Positions 35,733 through 45,437 are shown, numbered from the stretch's first letter. The stretch: 64,000 nucleotides of DNA from JAWKJY01 sp041393535 (GCA_041393535.1 JAWKJY010000015.1:1-64000), one strand, 5' to 3'. Translations and numbers: made by a program. Notes: a model not told the origin generated them from the sequence alone.

Positions 35733-36446
35733 CTAGCCCGCCTCGATGACGCCGGGGATGGGCGTACCGAGCGGGAAGGCGTCCGCGAGGCGGTCGACGC
35801 CCTGCTGCGGCCGCGCGTGCTCGAGCAGGTCGGCGCGCCGCGCGCGGCTGCGTGCGAGGTCGATCCCCATGCCGGCGAGGAAGTCCCGCTCGATCGCAGG
35901 GTCCGCCTCGCCGTCCCGGTTGAACGACCACATCGGCATCGCGGGGCCGAACGGTAGCGGGTGGCCCGGGCCGGTCGCGTGCGTGCCGGTGTGCCACGTG
36001 TGCCAGGTCTTGCCGTAGCTGTTGACGAGCACCCGCATCAGCGCGTGCTCCGCCGCGGGTGGAAGGCCGGGCGCGACGAGCTGGCCCGAGAGCACCTCGT
36101 AGTTGTGCGGGTGCCAGAGGCCCCGCTCCTCCTCCGGCAGCGTCGCGTACAGCCGCTCGGAGACGATGTACTCGATCCCGATCAGGTTCGCCTCCTCCGT
36201 GTTCCCGTCGAAGACGACGCACTGCAGCAGGTCGTCGTTGGACTGGGCGCACCAGTGGTGCGCCTCCATCTGCAGCGACGGGTCGTCGCGGCCGCAGTGC
36301 AGGCCGGCCACGTAGACGCCGAAGGCGCCGAGCGGCCCGCGGTGCTGCAGCAGGTGCGCGCCGGCGGCGAGAAGGGCGCGCCCCACCGAGGTCGGCTCGC
36401 CAGCCGGCTCGAGCGGGCGCCCGCGAGGTGGGATGCGCAGGGGCAC
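35733..36446 (-). CDS. OBAP/DUF1264-type protein
   Basis: 237 residues. It resembles oil-body-associated proteins (DUF1264): GLHCGRDDPSLQMEAHHWCA, CVVFDGNTEEANLIGIEYIVS, GLWHPHNYEVLSGQL and KTWHTWHTG are family blocks. Many conserved His. Known mainly from plants, fungi and scattered bacteria, with unclear function. Cotranscribed with the VOC gene (2-nt gap). Confidence 0.78.
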   Translation of the reverse strand: MPLRIPPRGRPLEPAGEPTSVGRALLAAGAHLLQHRGPLGAFGVYVAGLHCGRDDPSLQMEAHHWCAQSNDDLLQCVVFDGNTEEANLIGIEYIVSERLYATLPEEERGLWHPHNYEVLSGQLVAPGLPPAAEHALMRVLVNSYGKTWHTWHTGTHATGPGHPLPFGPAMPMWSFNRDGEADPAIERDFLAGMGIDLARSRARRADLLEHARPQQGVDRLADAFPLGTPIPGVIEAG

Positions 36447-36482
36447 GGTGCGGCGCTTCCCGGCCCGGGCGGCGCGGAAACC

Positions 36483-37784
36483 TCAGAAGTCGCCGCCACC
36501 GCCGAAGTCGCCGCCCCCGAAGTCCCCGCCGCCGAGGTCGCCGAAGTCGCCGCCGCCGAGGTCGGCGTCGCCGTCCGCCGCCCAGGCGTCGCCGGCGCCG
36601 AGGCCCAGCCCGCCGCCCAGCAGCGTCCCGACCAGGAGCAGCGGGACCATCCCGGCGAAGAAGCCGCCCATGTAGGGGCCGTAGGCGGGCGAGGCGCCCC
36701 AGTACGGGACGCGCCGGCCGCCGTCGAGCACGCTGCGGGAGGCGGGCTCCTCGCCGGCCTCCACCCGGACCGCGTCCGCGGCGCAGACGGGGACGGGCCT
36801 CGGCTCGCCGCCCGGCGGCGCCCAGTCGGCGTCCCGGACGGAGGGGCCGTGGCGCGGGTCGAAGAAGCACGGCGGCCGATGCGCCGGCGGCTCGCGTCCC
36901 TCCAGGCGGGCGCGGGCGCACGCCATCGCGTAGCGGCCCTCCTCGAGCGCGGCCGCGACCGGGGCGAGCTGCTCGACCGTCCGTGCGCGCTCGAGCTCCC
37001 GACGGCCGCGCTCGTAGGCCGCTGCCGCGCGCAGGTAGTCCTCCTTCGCCCTCGGGTCGGCCGTCGGCAGCTCGACCTCGAGGTCGAGCGCGGCGATGTC
37101 GCCCGCGAGCGCCTGCACGTCCTCCTCCGCCTCACGACGCACCCCGGCGAGCTCCTCGGCGGCCTCCCGCTCGCGGGCGCGCCGCCGGCCGAGCGAGCGC
37201 CACGCGAGGAAGGCGAGCGGGGCGCCGACCACGAGGAGCAGGAGCCAGGCGCCGGACGAGCCGCCATTGCCGCCCCCGTCGCCGGCCGGGCCCGGGCCGC
37301 CGGAGCCGACGAGGCGCACGAACTCCGAGAGGGTGGCCGTGACGCCCTCGCCGGCCCGGCGGTCGAAGGCCTCGGTCGCCAGGTCGGCGGCGCGCCCGGA
37401 CGGGAGGGCGCCGTTCGCGGCGCGGAACGAGTCGCCGACGACGACGGCGTAGGTCGCGTCGCGGCCGAGCCGCTCGGCGAGCGTGTCGAGCACGTCGCCC
37501 GGGCCGCCGCCCGCCGCGGACGCCGCGCTCGCCGGCAGGATCGCGATCAGGATCCGCGCGGGGGCGACGCGGGCGATCTCCGCCTCGAGCGCCGCCTGGT
37601 CGGCTGCCGGGATGCGCCGCTCGGCCGCCGCGTCGACGTGCACGGCCCGCTGGCGCAGCGCGGCGACCGCCCGGTCGAGCGTCGCCGAGCGGTCGAGCGG
37701 CGTCGTCTCCTGCGCCCGGGTGGCCGAGGCCGTCGCGAGCAGGAGGGCCAGCAGGGCGGGGGCGATCCCGAGCGGCGTCCGCAC
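36483..37784 (-). CDS. TPM-domain membrane protein with Gly-Asp-Phe tail
   Basis: 433 residues. A signal peptide (about 1-24), an external TPM/YgcG-like domain (about 30-165), a Gly-rich linker, one membrane helix (AWLLLLVVGAPLAFLAW) and a cytoplasmic coiled-coil region (about 205-290) follow in order. Then come a second hydrophobic segment (MVPLLLVGTLLGG) and a C-terminal tail of repeated GGGDF units, as in other YgcG-like proteins. GTG start. Role unknown, membrane-associated. Confidence 0.78.
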   Translation of the reverse strand: MRTPLGIAPALLALLLATASATRAQETTPLDRSATLDRAVAALRQRAVHVDAAAERRIPAADQAALEAEIARVAPARILIAILPASAASAAGGGPGDVLDTLAERLGRDATYAVVVGDSFRAANGALPSGRAADLATEAFDRRAGEGVTATLSEFVRLVGSGGPGPAGDGGGNGGSSGAWLLLLVVGAPLAFLAWRSLGRRRAREREAAEELAGVRREAEEDVQALAGDIAALDLEVELPTADPRAKEDYLRAAAAYERGRRELERARTVEQLAPVAAALEEGRYAMACARARLEGREPPAHRPPCFFDPRHGPSVRDADWAPPGGEPRPVPVCAADAVRVEAGEEPASRSVLDGGRRVPYWGASPAYGPYMGGFFAGMVPLLLVGTLLGGGLGLGAGDAWAADGDADLGGGDFGDLGGGDFGGGDFGGGGDF

Positions 37785-37836
37785 CGCCCCACGGTACCCC
37801 GCGTCGCTCGTCCCGACGCATCCGGGCGCGGGGTTC

Positions 37837-37842
37837 TAGCCT
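37837..37842 (+). promoter_or_regulatory. putative -10 box TAGCCT of a leaderless mRNA
   Basis: TAGCCT ends 6 nt before GTG 37849, with no ribosome-binding site between. Confidence 0.45.
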
Positions 37843-37848
37843 GCAGGC

Positions 37849-39015
37849 GTGGACTTCGAGCCGACCGAGGAGCAGGAGGCGCTGCGCGCCGCGGTGCGCG
37901 AGCTCGCGAGCGGGTTCGGCGACGAGTACTGGGCGGAGCGCGACGAGCGGCACGAGTTCCCCTGGGCGTTCTACGACGCGTTCGCGCGCGGCGGCTGGCT
38001 CGGGATCGCGATCCCCGAGCGCTACGGCGGCAGCGGGCTCGGCGTCCAGGAGGCCGGGCTGCTGCTCGAGGAGGTCGCCGCGTCCGGCGCCGCGATGAAC
38101 GGCTGCAGCCCGATGCACCTGACGATCTTCGGGCTGAACCTGATCGTCAAGCACGGCACCGAGGAGCTGCGCCAGGAGGTGCTGCCGCCAGCCGCGACGG
38201 GGGACCTCCACGTGTGCTTCGCGGTCACCGAGCCGGACGCGGGCACCGACACGACGCGGATCGCGACGACCGCGCGCCGCGATGGCGACGGCTGGGTGAT
38301 CCGGGGCCGGAAGGTCTGGATCTCGAAGGCCGACCTGTCGCAGAAGATGGTGCTCGTCGCGCGCACGACGCCGCGCGAGCAGGCGGCGCGGCCGACCGAG
38401 GGGCTCTCCGTCTTCCTGCTCGACGTCGACCCGGCCCACGTGCACGTGACGCCGATCCCGAAGCTCGGGCGCAACGCGGTCGCGTCGTGCGAGGTCGTGA
38501 TCGACGACCTGCGCGTGCCGGGCTCCGCGCTGATCGGCGAGGCGGGCCAGGGCTTCCGCGTCCTCCTCGACGGGCTCAACCCTGAGCGGATCCTGCTCGC
38601 GCACGAGTCGCTCGGGATCGGCCGCGCCGCCCTGGCCAGGGCCGTCCGCTACGCGAACGAGCGCGTCGTCTTCGACCGCCCGATCGGGCAGAACCAGGGG
38701 ATCTCGTTCCCGCTCGCCGAGGCGCTCGCCCGGCTCGACGCGGCCGAGCTCGTCGCACGCAAGGCCGCCTGGCTCTACGACCGGGGCAGGCCGTGCGGGC
38801 GCGAGGCGAACATGGCGAAGTGGCTCTGCGCGGACGCCGGCTTCCAGGCCGCCGACGCCGCCGTCCAGGTGCACGGCGGGATGGGCTACGCCCGCGAATA
38901 CCACGTCGAGCGGTACTTCCGGGAGGCCCGGCTGATGAAGCTCGTCCCGATCAGCCAGGAGCTCGTCCTCTCGTACCTCGCCCAGCACGTGCTCGGGCTG
39001 CCGCGCTCGCACTAG
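37849..39015 (+). CDS. acyl-CoA dehydrogenase
   Basis: 388 residues, the usual length. Family signatures are CFAVTEPDAGTDTTRI (FAD/substrate loop, about 125-140), KVWISKAD, GQGFRVLLDGLNPERI, and near the end HGGMGYAREYHVERYFREAR. It oxidises an acyl-CoA to the enoyl-CoA, passing electrons to ETF. GTG start, apparently leaderless. Not in an operon with other beta-oxidation genes here. Confidence 0.93.
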   Translation: MDFEPTEEQEALRAAVRELASGFGDEYWAERDERHEFPWAFYDAFARGGWLGIAIPERYGGSGLGVQEAGLLLEEVAASGAAMNGCSPMHLTIFGLNLIVKHGTEELRQEVLPPAATGDLHVCFAVTEPDAGTDTTRIATTARRDGDGWVIRGRKVWISKADLSQKMVLVARTTPREQAARPTEGLSVFLLDVDPAHVHVTPIPKLGRNAVASCEVVIDDLRVPGSALIGEAGQGFRVLLDGLNPERILLAHESLGIGRAALARAVRYANERVVFDRPIGQNQGISFPLAEALARLDAAELVARKAAWLYDRGRPCGREANMAKWLCADAGFQAADAAVQVHGGMGYAREYHVERYFREARLMKLVPISQELVLSYLAQHVLGLPRSH

Positions 39016-39033
39016 GGCCCTGGCCGCCAGGGC

Positions 39034-39060
39034 GTTTCCCGGCGGGAGCCGGCGGGAAAC
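39034..39060. other. 27-nt hairpin GTTTCCC...GGGAAAC
   Basis: A near-perfect inverted repeat between the acyl-CoA dehydrogenase and the SRPBCC gene, preceded by a second hairpin CCCTGG...CCAGGG. It can act as terminator for the first gene. Its GTTTCCC arm also resembles the SigB -35, so a promoter role is possible. Confidence 0.45.
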
Positions 39061-39090
39061 CGTCGTCCTGACCCCGAGCGAGGAGGCGTC

Positions 39091-39774
39091 ATGCCCAGGA
39101 TCGAGGAGCGGGTCGAGGTCGGCGTCCCCGTGCGCACGGCCTACGACCAGTGGACGCAGTTCGAGCAGTTCCCGTCGTTCATGGACGGCGTCCAGGAGAT
39201 CGAGCAGCTGGACGACACGCACCTGCACTGGAAGGTCCGGGTCGCCGGGCAGGAGCGGGAGTTCGACGCACGGATCACCGAGCAGATCCCCGATGCGCGG
39301 ATCGCCTGGAAGAGCGTGAACGGGCCGAAGCACGCCGGCGCGATCGACTTCCACCGGGTCGCGCCCGACCGGACGGAGCTCCACCTCGTCATGGACGTCG
39401 AGCCGGAGGGCGGCACGGCGAAGATGGCCGCTGCGGAGGGGCTCGTGCGCGAGCGCGTGCACGGCGACCTGCAGCGGTTCAAGCGGATGATCGAGTCACG
39501 GGGGACGCAGGCCGACGGCTGGCGGGGCGAGGTGCGGCCGGAAGGCTCGGGCGAGGGGATGACGAAGCTCGACACGGCGGCGACGGCGCTCGTCACGGTC
39601 GGCGCGCTCAACTGGGGGCTCGTCGGGCTCGCGCGGTTCGACCTGGTCGGGCGCCTGCTCGCCGGCGCCGGCTTCGGTCGGACGTCCGCGGCGAGCCGGG
39701 TCGTCTACGGGCTGGTCGGCGCCGCGGGCGCGTACAGCGTCGCGCGCTTCGCGCTGCGCGCGCGCCGCACCTGA
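39091..39774 (+). CDS. SRPBCC (polyketide cyclase-like) – DUF378 fusion protein
   Basis: 227 residues. Residues 1-145 are an SRPBCC/START-like ligand-binding domain (RIEERVEVGVPVRTAYDQWT, FPSFMDGV, WKVRVAGQEREF). Residues 155-227 match DUF378, normally a stand-alone two-helix membrane protein (LVTVGALNWGLVGLARFDLVG, SRVVYGLVGAAGAY). A Met at the junction (GEGMTKLD) could be an internal start, but it has no spaced ribosome site. The ATG is preceded by GAGGAGG. The fusion places a soluble hydrophobic-ligand domain at the membrane. Confidence 0.82.
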   Translation: MPRIEERVEVGVPVRTAYDQWTQFEQFPSFMDGVQEIEQLDDTHLHWKVRVAGQEREFDARITEQIPDARIAWKSVNGPKHAGAIDFHRVAPDRTELHLVMDVEPEGGTAKMAAAEGLVRERVHGDLQRFKRMIESRGTQADGWRGEVRPEGSGEGMTKLDTAATALVTVGALNWGLVGLARFDLVGRLLAGAGFGRTSAASRVVYGLVGAAGAYSVARFALRARRT

Positions 39775-39852
39775 GCGAGCGGGCGCGGCTCGCGGCGGTC
39801 GGGCAGGGCGCCGCTCTGCTGCAGGGCCGACCCGCCGCGGGCCGGGCCCCGA

Positions 39853-39858
39853 TACGGT
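39853..39858 (+). promoter_or_regulatory. putative -10 box TACGGT of a leaderless mRNA
   Basis: TACGGT ends 7 nt before ATG 39866; no ribosome-binding site. Confidence 0.4.
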
Positions 39859-39865
39859 TCCGGCC

Positions 39866-40837
39866 ATGCGGGCGAGGCGCGTGCGGCTGGTGGCGATGGG
39901 CGGGACGATCGCGGCGCGCCCGACCGAGCGGGGCGCGCTGCACGCGCTCGGCGGCGAGGCGCTCGCGGCCTCGGTCGGCGTCGCCGGGATCGTGGTCGAG
40001 CCGGTCGACCTCGCGGCCGGGTCGAGCATCGCCTTCACGGACGCGACGCTCCTCGCGCTGCTCGCGGAGATCGAGGCCGCGGGAGCGGCCGGGCTCGACG
40101 GCGTCGTCGTCACGCACGGCACCGACACGCTCGAGGAGACGGCGTACTTCCTCGCGCTCGCGCACCCGCGCGGTCTCTGCGCGGTCGTCCTGACCGGCGC
40201 GATGCGCCACGACGGGTCGCCCGGGGCGGACGGCGCCGCCAACCTGCGGGACGCGCTCCTGGTCGCCGCCGACCCGCGCTCGGCGGCGCTCGGCCCGGTC
40301 GTCGTGATGGACGGGGCGATCCACCCGGCGCGCTTCGCGACGAAGCTGCATCCGCTCTCCGTCGGCGGCTTCGCATCGCTCCTCGCGGGGCCGCTCGGCC
40401 GCGTGAGCGAGGGCCGCGTGTCGCTCTGGCTCGCGCCCGCCTTCGACGACCACCTCGGCCGGCCTGCCGGGCCGACGCTCCCGCGCGTCGAGCTGACGCG
40501 CATGGCGCTCGGCGCCTCGCCGGCCGGCTTCGCGGCGGTGCTCGCCACGCGTCCGGCCGGCGTCGTCGTCGACGGGCTCGGGGGCGGCCACGTGCCGCCG
40601 CCGCTCCTCGACGCGCTCGACGGGGCGCTCGCCGCCGGGGTCGCCGTCGTCGTCGCCTCGCGCGCAGGGGAGGGCCCGACGAACCGCGACACCTACGGCG
40701 CCGTCGGCTGCGAGCGCGACCTGCAGGAGCGCGGCGTCGTCATGGCCGGCGCGCTCGGCGGCACGAAGGCGCGGCTGCGCCTCGCGGTGGCGCTCGCGCT
40801 CGGGCTCGCGGCCGGCGACGCGTTCCCCGTCGACTAG
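39866..40837 (+). CDS. L-asparaginase/glutaminase family protein
   Basis: 323 residues. The first catalytic Thr is in MGGTIA (Thr14), the second in VTHGTDTLEETAYFL, with the LTGAMR block after it. It hydrolyses asparagine (or glutamine, or a D-isomer) to the acid and ammonia. No signal peptide, so cytoplasmic. ATG start preceded only by a -10-like TACGGT. Its stop overlaps the convergent cysteine hydrolase stop by 4 nt. Confidence 0.9.
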   Translation: MRARRVRLVAMGGTIAARPTERGALHALGGEALAASVGVAGIVVEPVDLAAGSSIAFTDATLLALLAEIEAAGAAGLDGVVVTHGTDTLEETAYFLALAHPRGLCAVVLTGAMRHDGSPGADGAANLRDALLVAADPRSAALGPVVVMDGAIHPARFATKLHPLSVGGFASLLAGPLGRVSEGRVSLWLAPAFDDHLGRPAGPTLPRVELTRMALGASPAGFAAVLATRPAGVVVDGLGGGHVPPPLLDALDGALAAGVAVVVASRAGEGPTNRDTYGAVGCERDLQERGVVMAGALGGTKARLRLAVALALGLAAGDAFPVD

Positions 40838-41550
40838 CCGCGCGCGGCGGCCGTGTCGGCGGGGAGCCTCGCGATGATCTGGTCGGCCGAGCGGACGTGG
40901 CAGAAGTTCGCGTCGAGGTAGTCGAGCGCGTTCCGGTGCCCGCGCGGGCTCATCGCGGCACAGCAGTCCTCGGCCAGCATGACGCGGAAGTCGAGGTCGC
41001 CGGCGTCGCGCGTCGCGCCCTCGACGCACGAGTTCGTCCAGACGCCGGTCATGACCAGCGTCGTCACGCCGAGGTTGCGCAGCAGGTGCTCCACGTTCGT
41101 CGAGTTGAAGACGCTCGAGCCGGTCTTGACCAGCACCGGCTCGGTCGGGAGCGGCGCCAGCTCCTCGACCACCTGCGCGTCGCGCGAGTCGGCCCGCGTA
41201 GTGTGCCCGAGCATCCGGTGGCGCCAGGTCTGGTCGGAGCCGTCCCCGCGCAGCGAGGCGCACGTGGTGAAGATCACGGGCGCGCCGTTCGCCCGGAACG
41301 CCTCGAGCAGCCGGCGGGTGGCCGGCACGACCGTGTCCCAGCAGCGGTCGTACGCGTAGGCCGCGTCCTCCTGCTTGCCCGCCGCGACGATCCGCCGGTA
41401 GCGGTCGCCGTCGAGGCCGATCTGGCCGACCGTGAGGTCGATCACGAGCAGGGCCGTCTCGTCGTAGACGAGCGGGAACTCCGGGATCGTGACGATCACC
41501 CGCCAGGCCTCGAGGCCCTGCGCGTCGTCGCGTGGCTGCTCGCCGGTCAC
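40834..41550 (-). CDS. isochorismatase-fold cysteine hydrolase (N-carbamoylsarcosine amidase-like), copy 1
   Basis: 238 residues. The triad of the family is visible: Asp in LLVIDLTVGQ, Lys in VLVKTGSSVF, and the nucleophile Cys in TNSCVEGATRDAGD. Closely similar to the protein at 49232 (shared LRGDGSDQTWRHR, LLRNLGVTTLV, CCAAMSPRGHR). GTG 41550 follows GGAGGAGG at a good distance; GTG 41580 would give ten more residues and GTGA overlap with the hydantoinase. The pairing with HyuAB suggests removal of the carbamoyl group from the ring-opened product. Confidence 0.88.
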   Translation of the reverse strand: MTGEQPRDDAQGLEAWRVIVTIPEFPLVYDETALLVIDLTVGQIGLDGDRYRRIVAAGKQEDAAYAYDRCWDTVVPATRRLLEAFRANGAPVIFTTCASLRGDGSDQTWRHRMLGHTTRADSRDAQVVEELAPLPTEPVLVKTGSSVFNSTNVEHLLRNLGVTTLVMTGVWTNSCVEGATRDAGDLDFRVMLAEDCCAAMSPRGHRNALDYLDANFCHVRSADQIIARLPADTAAARG

Positions 41551-41576
41551 CTGCACCTCCTCCTCCGCGCCCGCGC

Positions 41577-44500
41577 TCACCGCGGGCCCTGCCCGGGCCC
41601 GGCCGCGGCTGCGCGCAGCCGGGCCGTCGCCGCCTCGTCCACCGCCGCGCCCGCGACGGCGACGCCGTACGCGGCCGCGGCCTCCTCGACCGTGACCAGC
41701 CCGTCGAGCACGTCCCGCAGGACGAGCGCCGGGTCGCGCTGGAACGGGTCGCCGTAGCCGCCGCCGCTCGGGGTGACGATCCGGATCACGTCCCCCGCGC
41801 GCATCGGCAGGCCCGCGAGCTTCGCCGGGATCGAGCGCTCGTCCTCGCGCCCCGGGTTGACCGTCGTCGAGCCGACGCGGCCCTCCCGGCCGCCGAAGAT
41901 CCCGTGCGGCGGCTCGAGATGCCGGTCGCCCTGGAGCGAGACGAACCCGTCCGCCAGGAAGCGGTTCTCGCGCACGATCCCCACGCCGCCGCGCCAGCGC
42001 CCGGGCGCGCAGCCGTCGTCGCGCAGCTCGTATCGCTCGGTGCGGATCAGGTAGTGCGACTCGAGCTCCTCGACGGGGTTGTTGCGCGTGTTCGCGACGA
42101 GGCAGTCGACCGAGTCCATCCCGTCCCGCCCGAGCCGGCCGCCGTAGGAGCCCTCGTTGATCTCGACGTAGACCTGGTACTGCTCGCGCTCGGGCCGGAA
42201 GATCGCGTACGCGGCCGCCTCGCAGGAGGCCGAGTTGCCGGCGGTCGCCTGCTGCGGCAGCACGGGCGCGAGGGCGCGGATGACGAGGTCGGCGAGCCGC
42301 TGCGCCTGCGTGAAGCGCGAGGTGCAGCCGCGCGGGAAGCGCGGGTTGAACATGCAGCCGAGCGGCGCCTCGACCGTCACCGGCCGGAAGATGCCGTCGT
42401 TCTGGGGCACGTACTGGCCGACGAGCACCTCGTCGAGCAGCAGCGTGCGGACGACGTAGTACGCCGTCACGCTCGTCGTCCCCTCGAACGGCGCGTTGAA
42501 GGCGCTCGGGTTCTCGGGGTGGGAGCCGGTCAGGTCGATCGTCAGCCCGTCGCCGCGCACGCGGACGGTCACCCTGATCCGCACGGGCGTGTCGCGGTCG
42601 ACGCCGTTGTCGTCCATCAGGCCCTCGGCCTCGTAGTCGCCGTCCGGGATGGCGGCGATCGCCTCGCGCAGCCGCCTCTCGGCGTAGTCCATCCAGCGGT
42701 CGGCGGTCTCCAGCACGACGTCCTTGCCGTAGCGCTCGAGCAGCTCGAGGAAGCGGCGCTTGCCGAGCTCGACCGAGGCGAGCTGCGCCCGCAGGTCGCC
42801 GCGGTTGATCGAGGGCGTGCGGACGTTCGCGAACAGCAGCCGCTCGACCTGGGCGTTGAGGGCGCCGCGCTCGTAGAGCTTCACCGCGGGCAGGTGGACG
42901 CCCTCGGCCCAGAGGTCGAGCGCGGCCTCGTTGTAGCCGGGCGCGCCGCCGCCGATGTCGATCCAGTGGGCGTCGTTCGCGGAGAAGGCGACGAGCTCGC
43001 CCTGCCAGAAGATCGGCGTGACGACGCAGATGTCGGAGGAGTGCGAGGCGCCGCGGTACGGGTCGTTGTGGATGACGACGTCGCCGTCGTGCAGGTCGTC
43101 GCCGAGCAGGTCGAGGATGCCGCGGACGTTGCCGGACAGCGCGCCGAACTGCATCGGCGTCTGGTCGGACTCGCAGAGCATCCGCCCGCGCGCGTCGAAG
43201 ATCCCGGCGCCGAGGTCCTCGGACTCGCGGATGATCGACGAGAACGCCATTCGCCAGAGCGCCGAGCCCATCTCCTTCGCGATCGCGTCGAGCGCCCCGC
43301 CGATCACGCGCTCCGTCACCTTGTCGACCTCGCGACCGGGCGCGGCGCGCCGGTCGTCCTCGGCGAGCGGGACCGAGACGACGAGGTTGCCGCTGCGCGA
43401 CACGCGCGCCGAGAAGCCGGGCGGCAGGAAGGTCGTCGAGTCCTCCTGGACGACGAGTGCGGGGCCGTCGACGACGTTGCCGGCGAGCAGGAGCGCGCGG
43501 TCGTAGTGGCGCGCCTCGACCGTCAGCGGTCGGCCGCCCTCGTCGACGACGAGCGGGCCGGAGCCGAGCAGCGCCGCGTCGGGCGAGGCGCCGCCCTCCG
43601 GCAGCTCCGCCCAGGCGAGCCGCTCGCCCGCGGCGACGCCGACGACGTGGACGTTGACGAGCTCGACGTCCATGTCGTCGAAGCGCCCGCCGTACTCGCG
43701 GTCGTGCGCCTCGTGGTAGGCGGCGACGATCCGGGCGAGCGACGCGGCCGTCACCGGGCCGGCGGGGAAGGGGACGCGCAGCTCGTAGCCCTGGCCGACG
43801 TAGCGGCAGTCGACCTCGCGCGTCGCGACGATGCGCTCCGCCGCGATCCCGTCGGCGACGAGCCGGCCGACGACGTCGGCCTCGAGGTCGGCGAGCTCGC
43901 GCTCGAGCCGCGCCGTGTCGGCCCCGGACGCGAGCTGGAACACCGTGCGCCCCTGGCTCGTCGAGAGGTCGGAGGCGAGCAGGCCGATCGCCGACGTGAT
44001 CCCCGGGGCGGGCGGGACGACGACGGTCGGGATCCGGAGCGCGCGGGCGACCTCGCACGCGTGCAGCGGCCCGGCGCCGCCGAAGGCGACCAGCGCGAAG
44101 TCGCGCGGGTCGTAGCCGCGGCGGACGGAGTTCAGCTCGATCGCCTGGATCATGTGGTGGTCGAGGATCGTGATCGCGCCGAGCGCGGCCTCCTCGACGG
44201 AGAGCCCGAGCGGCCCGGCGACGCCGGCCTCGACCACGGCGCGCGCCCGCTCCGGATGAAGCGCCATGCGGCCGCCGAGGAAGCGGTCGGCCAGCAGGCG
44301 GCCGAGCACGAGGTTCGCGTCGGTCGTCGTCGGGCGCTCCCCGCCGCGGCCGTACGCGGCCGGGCCGGGCGCCGCGCCGGCGCTCTCCGGGCCGACCGTG
44401 AACATCCCGCCCGGGTCGACGTGCGCGATCGAGCCGCCGCCCGCGCCGATCGTCTCGATGTCGAGCATCGGCACGATCACGTCGTAGCCGCCGACCCGCG

Positions 44501-45437
44501 TGTCCATCAGGTGCCGGGTCTTCGCGCGGCCGCCGGGCGCGACGCCGATGTCGGCCGAGGTGCCGCCGACGTCGAGCGTGATCGTCGAGTCGAAGCCGTC
44601 GAGCGCGCCCGCCCAGATGCCGCCGACGAGCCCGGCGACCGGGCCGGACATGAGCAGCGACACGGGCCGCTCGCTCGCGCTGCGCCCGCCGGTGACGCCG
44701 CCGTCCGACTGCATCAGCCGCAGCTCGCCCGCGACCCCGAGCCGCCCGAGCCCGTCCGCGAGCTCGGCGATGTAGGCCGAGGCCCGCGGGCCGGCGTAGG
44801 CGTTCAGCGCCGTGGTCGAGAAGCGCTCGTACTCGCGGTACACGGGGGCGACCTCGTGGCTCGTCGAGACGAACGCGTCGGGCAGCTCCTCGCGCACGAT
44901 CTCGGCGGCGCGCTGCTCGTGCGTCGGGTCGAGGAAGGAGAAGAGGAAGCAGATCGAGACCGCCTCGACGCCCTCGTCGCGGAGCCGGCGGGCGGCGGCG
45001 CGGACGGCGTCCTCGTCGAGCGGGACGAGCACCTCGCCGTCCGGGGGCGCGATCCGCTCCGGCACGGGGAGGCGCAGCGCGCGCGGGACGAGCGGCCACC
45101 TCTGCCACGGCGGCTCGTCGTGGAGCGAGAAGTTCCGCGGGCGCTTGTGCCGTGCGATGTGGAGGACGTCGCGGAAGCCCTCGGTCGTGATCAGGCCGGC
45201 GCGGGCGCCCTTGTGCTCGAGGACGATGTTCGTGACGACGGTCGTCCCGTGCAGGAACTGGCCCACGTCGCCCGGCTCGAGCCCCGCGGCGGCGAGCAGC
45301 TCGGCCGCGCCGTCGAGCGTCGCCCGCGAGGGGTCGGCCGGGGTCGACGGCACCTTGAGCAGGCGGATCCCGCCCGCGTCCGTCCGCAGCACGAAGTCCG
45401 TGAACGTCCCTCCGACGTCGACGCCGATCCGGTTCAC
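41577..45437 (-). CDS. hydantoinase/oxoprolinase, HyuA-HyuB fusion (copy 1)
   Basis: 1286 residues. The HyuA half (about 1-690) begins RIGVDVGGTFTDFVL, the phosphate-binding loop of the ASKHA fold, with LDVGGTSADIG and AFGGAGPLHACEVA. The HyuB half (about 705-1270) starts VTERVIGGALDAIAKEMG and contains SSIIRESEDLGAG, IHNDPYRGASHSSD and INEGSYGGRLGRDGMDS. Such enzymes use ATP to open cyclic amides (5-oxoproline, hydantoins, N-methylhydantoin). GTG start. Followed directly by an N-carbamoyl-amidase-like gene, which favours a hydantoin substrate. Confidence 0.92.
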   Translation of the reverse strand: MNRIGVDVGGTFTDFVLRTDAGGIRLLKVPSTPADPSRATLDGAAELLAAAGLEPGDVGQFLHGTTVVTNIVLEHKGARAGLITTEGFRDVLHIARHKRPRNFSLHDEPPWQRWPLVPRALRLPVPERIAPPDGEVLVPLDEDAVRAAARRLRDEGVEAVSICFLFSFLDPTHEQRAAEIVREELPDAFVSTSHEVAPVYREYERFSTTALNAYAGPRASAYIAELADGLGRLGVAGELRLMQSDGGVTGGRSASERPVSLLMSGPVAGLVGGIWAGALDGFDSTITLDVGGTSADIGVAPGGRAKTRHLMDTRVGGYDVIVPMLDIETIGAGGGSIAHVDPGGMFTVGPESAGAAPGPAAYGRGGERPTTTDANLVLGRLLADRFLGGRMALHPERARAVVEAGVAGPLGLSVEEAALGAITILDHHMIQAIELNSVRRGYDPRDFALVAFGGAGPLHACEVARALRIPTVVVPPAPGITSAIGLLASDLSTSQGRTVFQLASGADTARLERELADLEADVVGRLVADGIAAERIVATREVDCRYVGQGYELRVPFPAGPVTAASLARIVAAYHEAHDREYGGRFDDMDVELVNVHVVGVAAGERLAWAELPEGGASPDAALLGSGPLVVDEGGRPLTVEARHYDRALLLAGNVVDGPALVVQEDSTTFLPPGFSARVSRSGNLVVSVPLAEDDRRAAPGREVDKVTERVIGGALDAIAKEMGSALWRMAFSSIIRESEDLGAGIFDARGRMLCESDQTPMQFGALSGNVRGILDLLGDDLHDGDVVIHNDPYRGASHSSDICVVTPIFWQGELVAFSANDAHWIDIGGGAPGYNEAALDLWAEGVHLPAVKLYERGALNAQVERLLFANVRTPSINRGDLRAQLASVELGKRRFLELLERYGKDVVLETADRWMDYAERRLREAIAAIPDGDYEAEGLMDDNGVDRDTPVRIRVTVRVRGDGLTIDLTGSHPENPSAFNAPFEGTTSVTAYYVVRTLLLDEVLVGQYVPQNDGIFRPVTVEAPLGCMFNPRFPRGCTSRFTQAQRLADLVIRALAPVLPQQATAGNSASCEAAAYAIFRPEREQYQVYVEINEGSYGGRLGRDGMDSVDCLVANTRNNPVEELESHYLIRTERYELRDDGCAPGRWRGGVGIVRENRFLADGFVSLQGDRHLEPPHGIFGGREGRVGSTTVNPGREDERSIPAKLAGLPMRAGDVIRIVTPSGGGYGDPFQRDPALVLRDVLDGLVTVEEAAAAYGVAVAGAAVDEAATARLRAAAAGPGQGPR

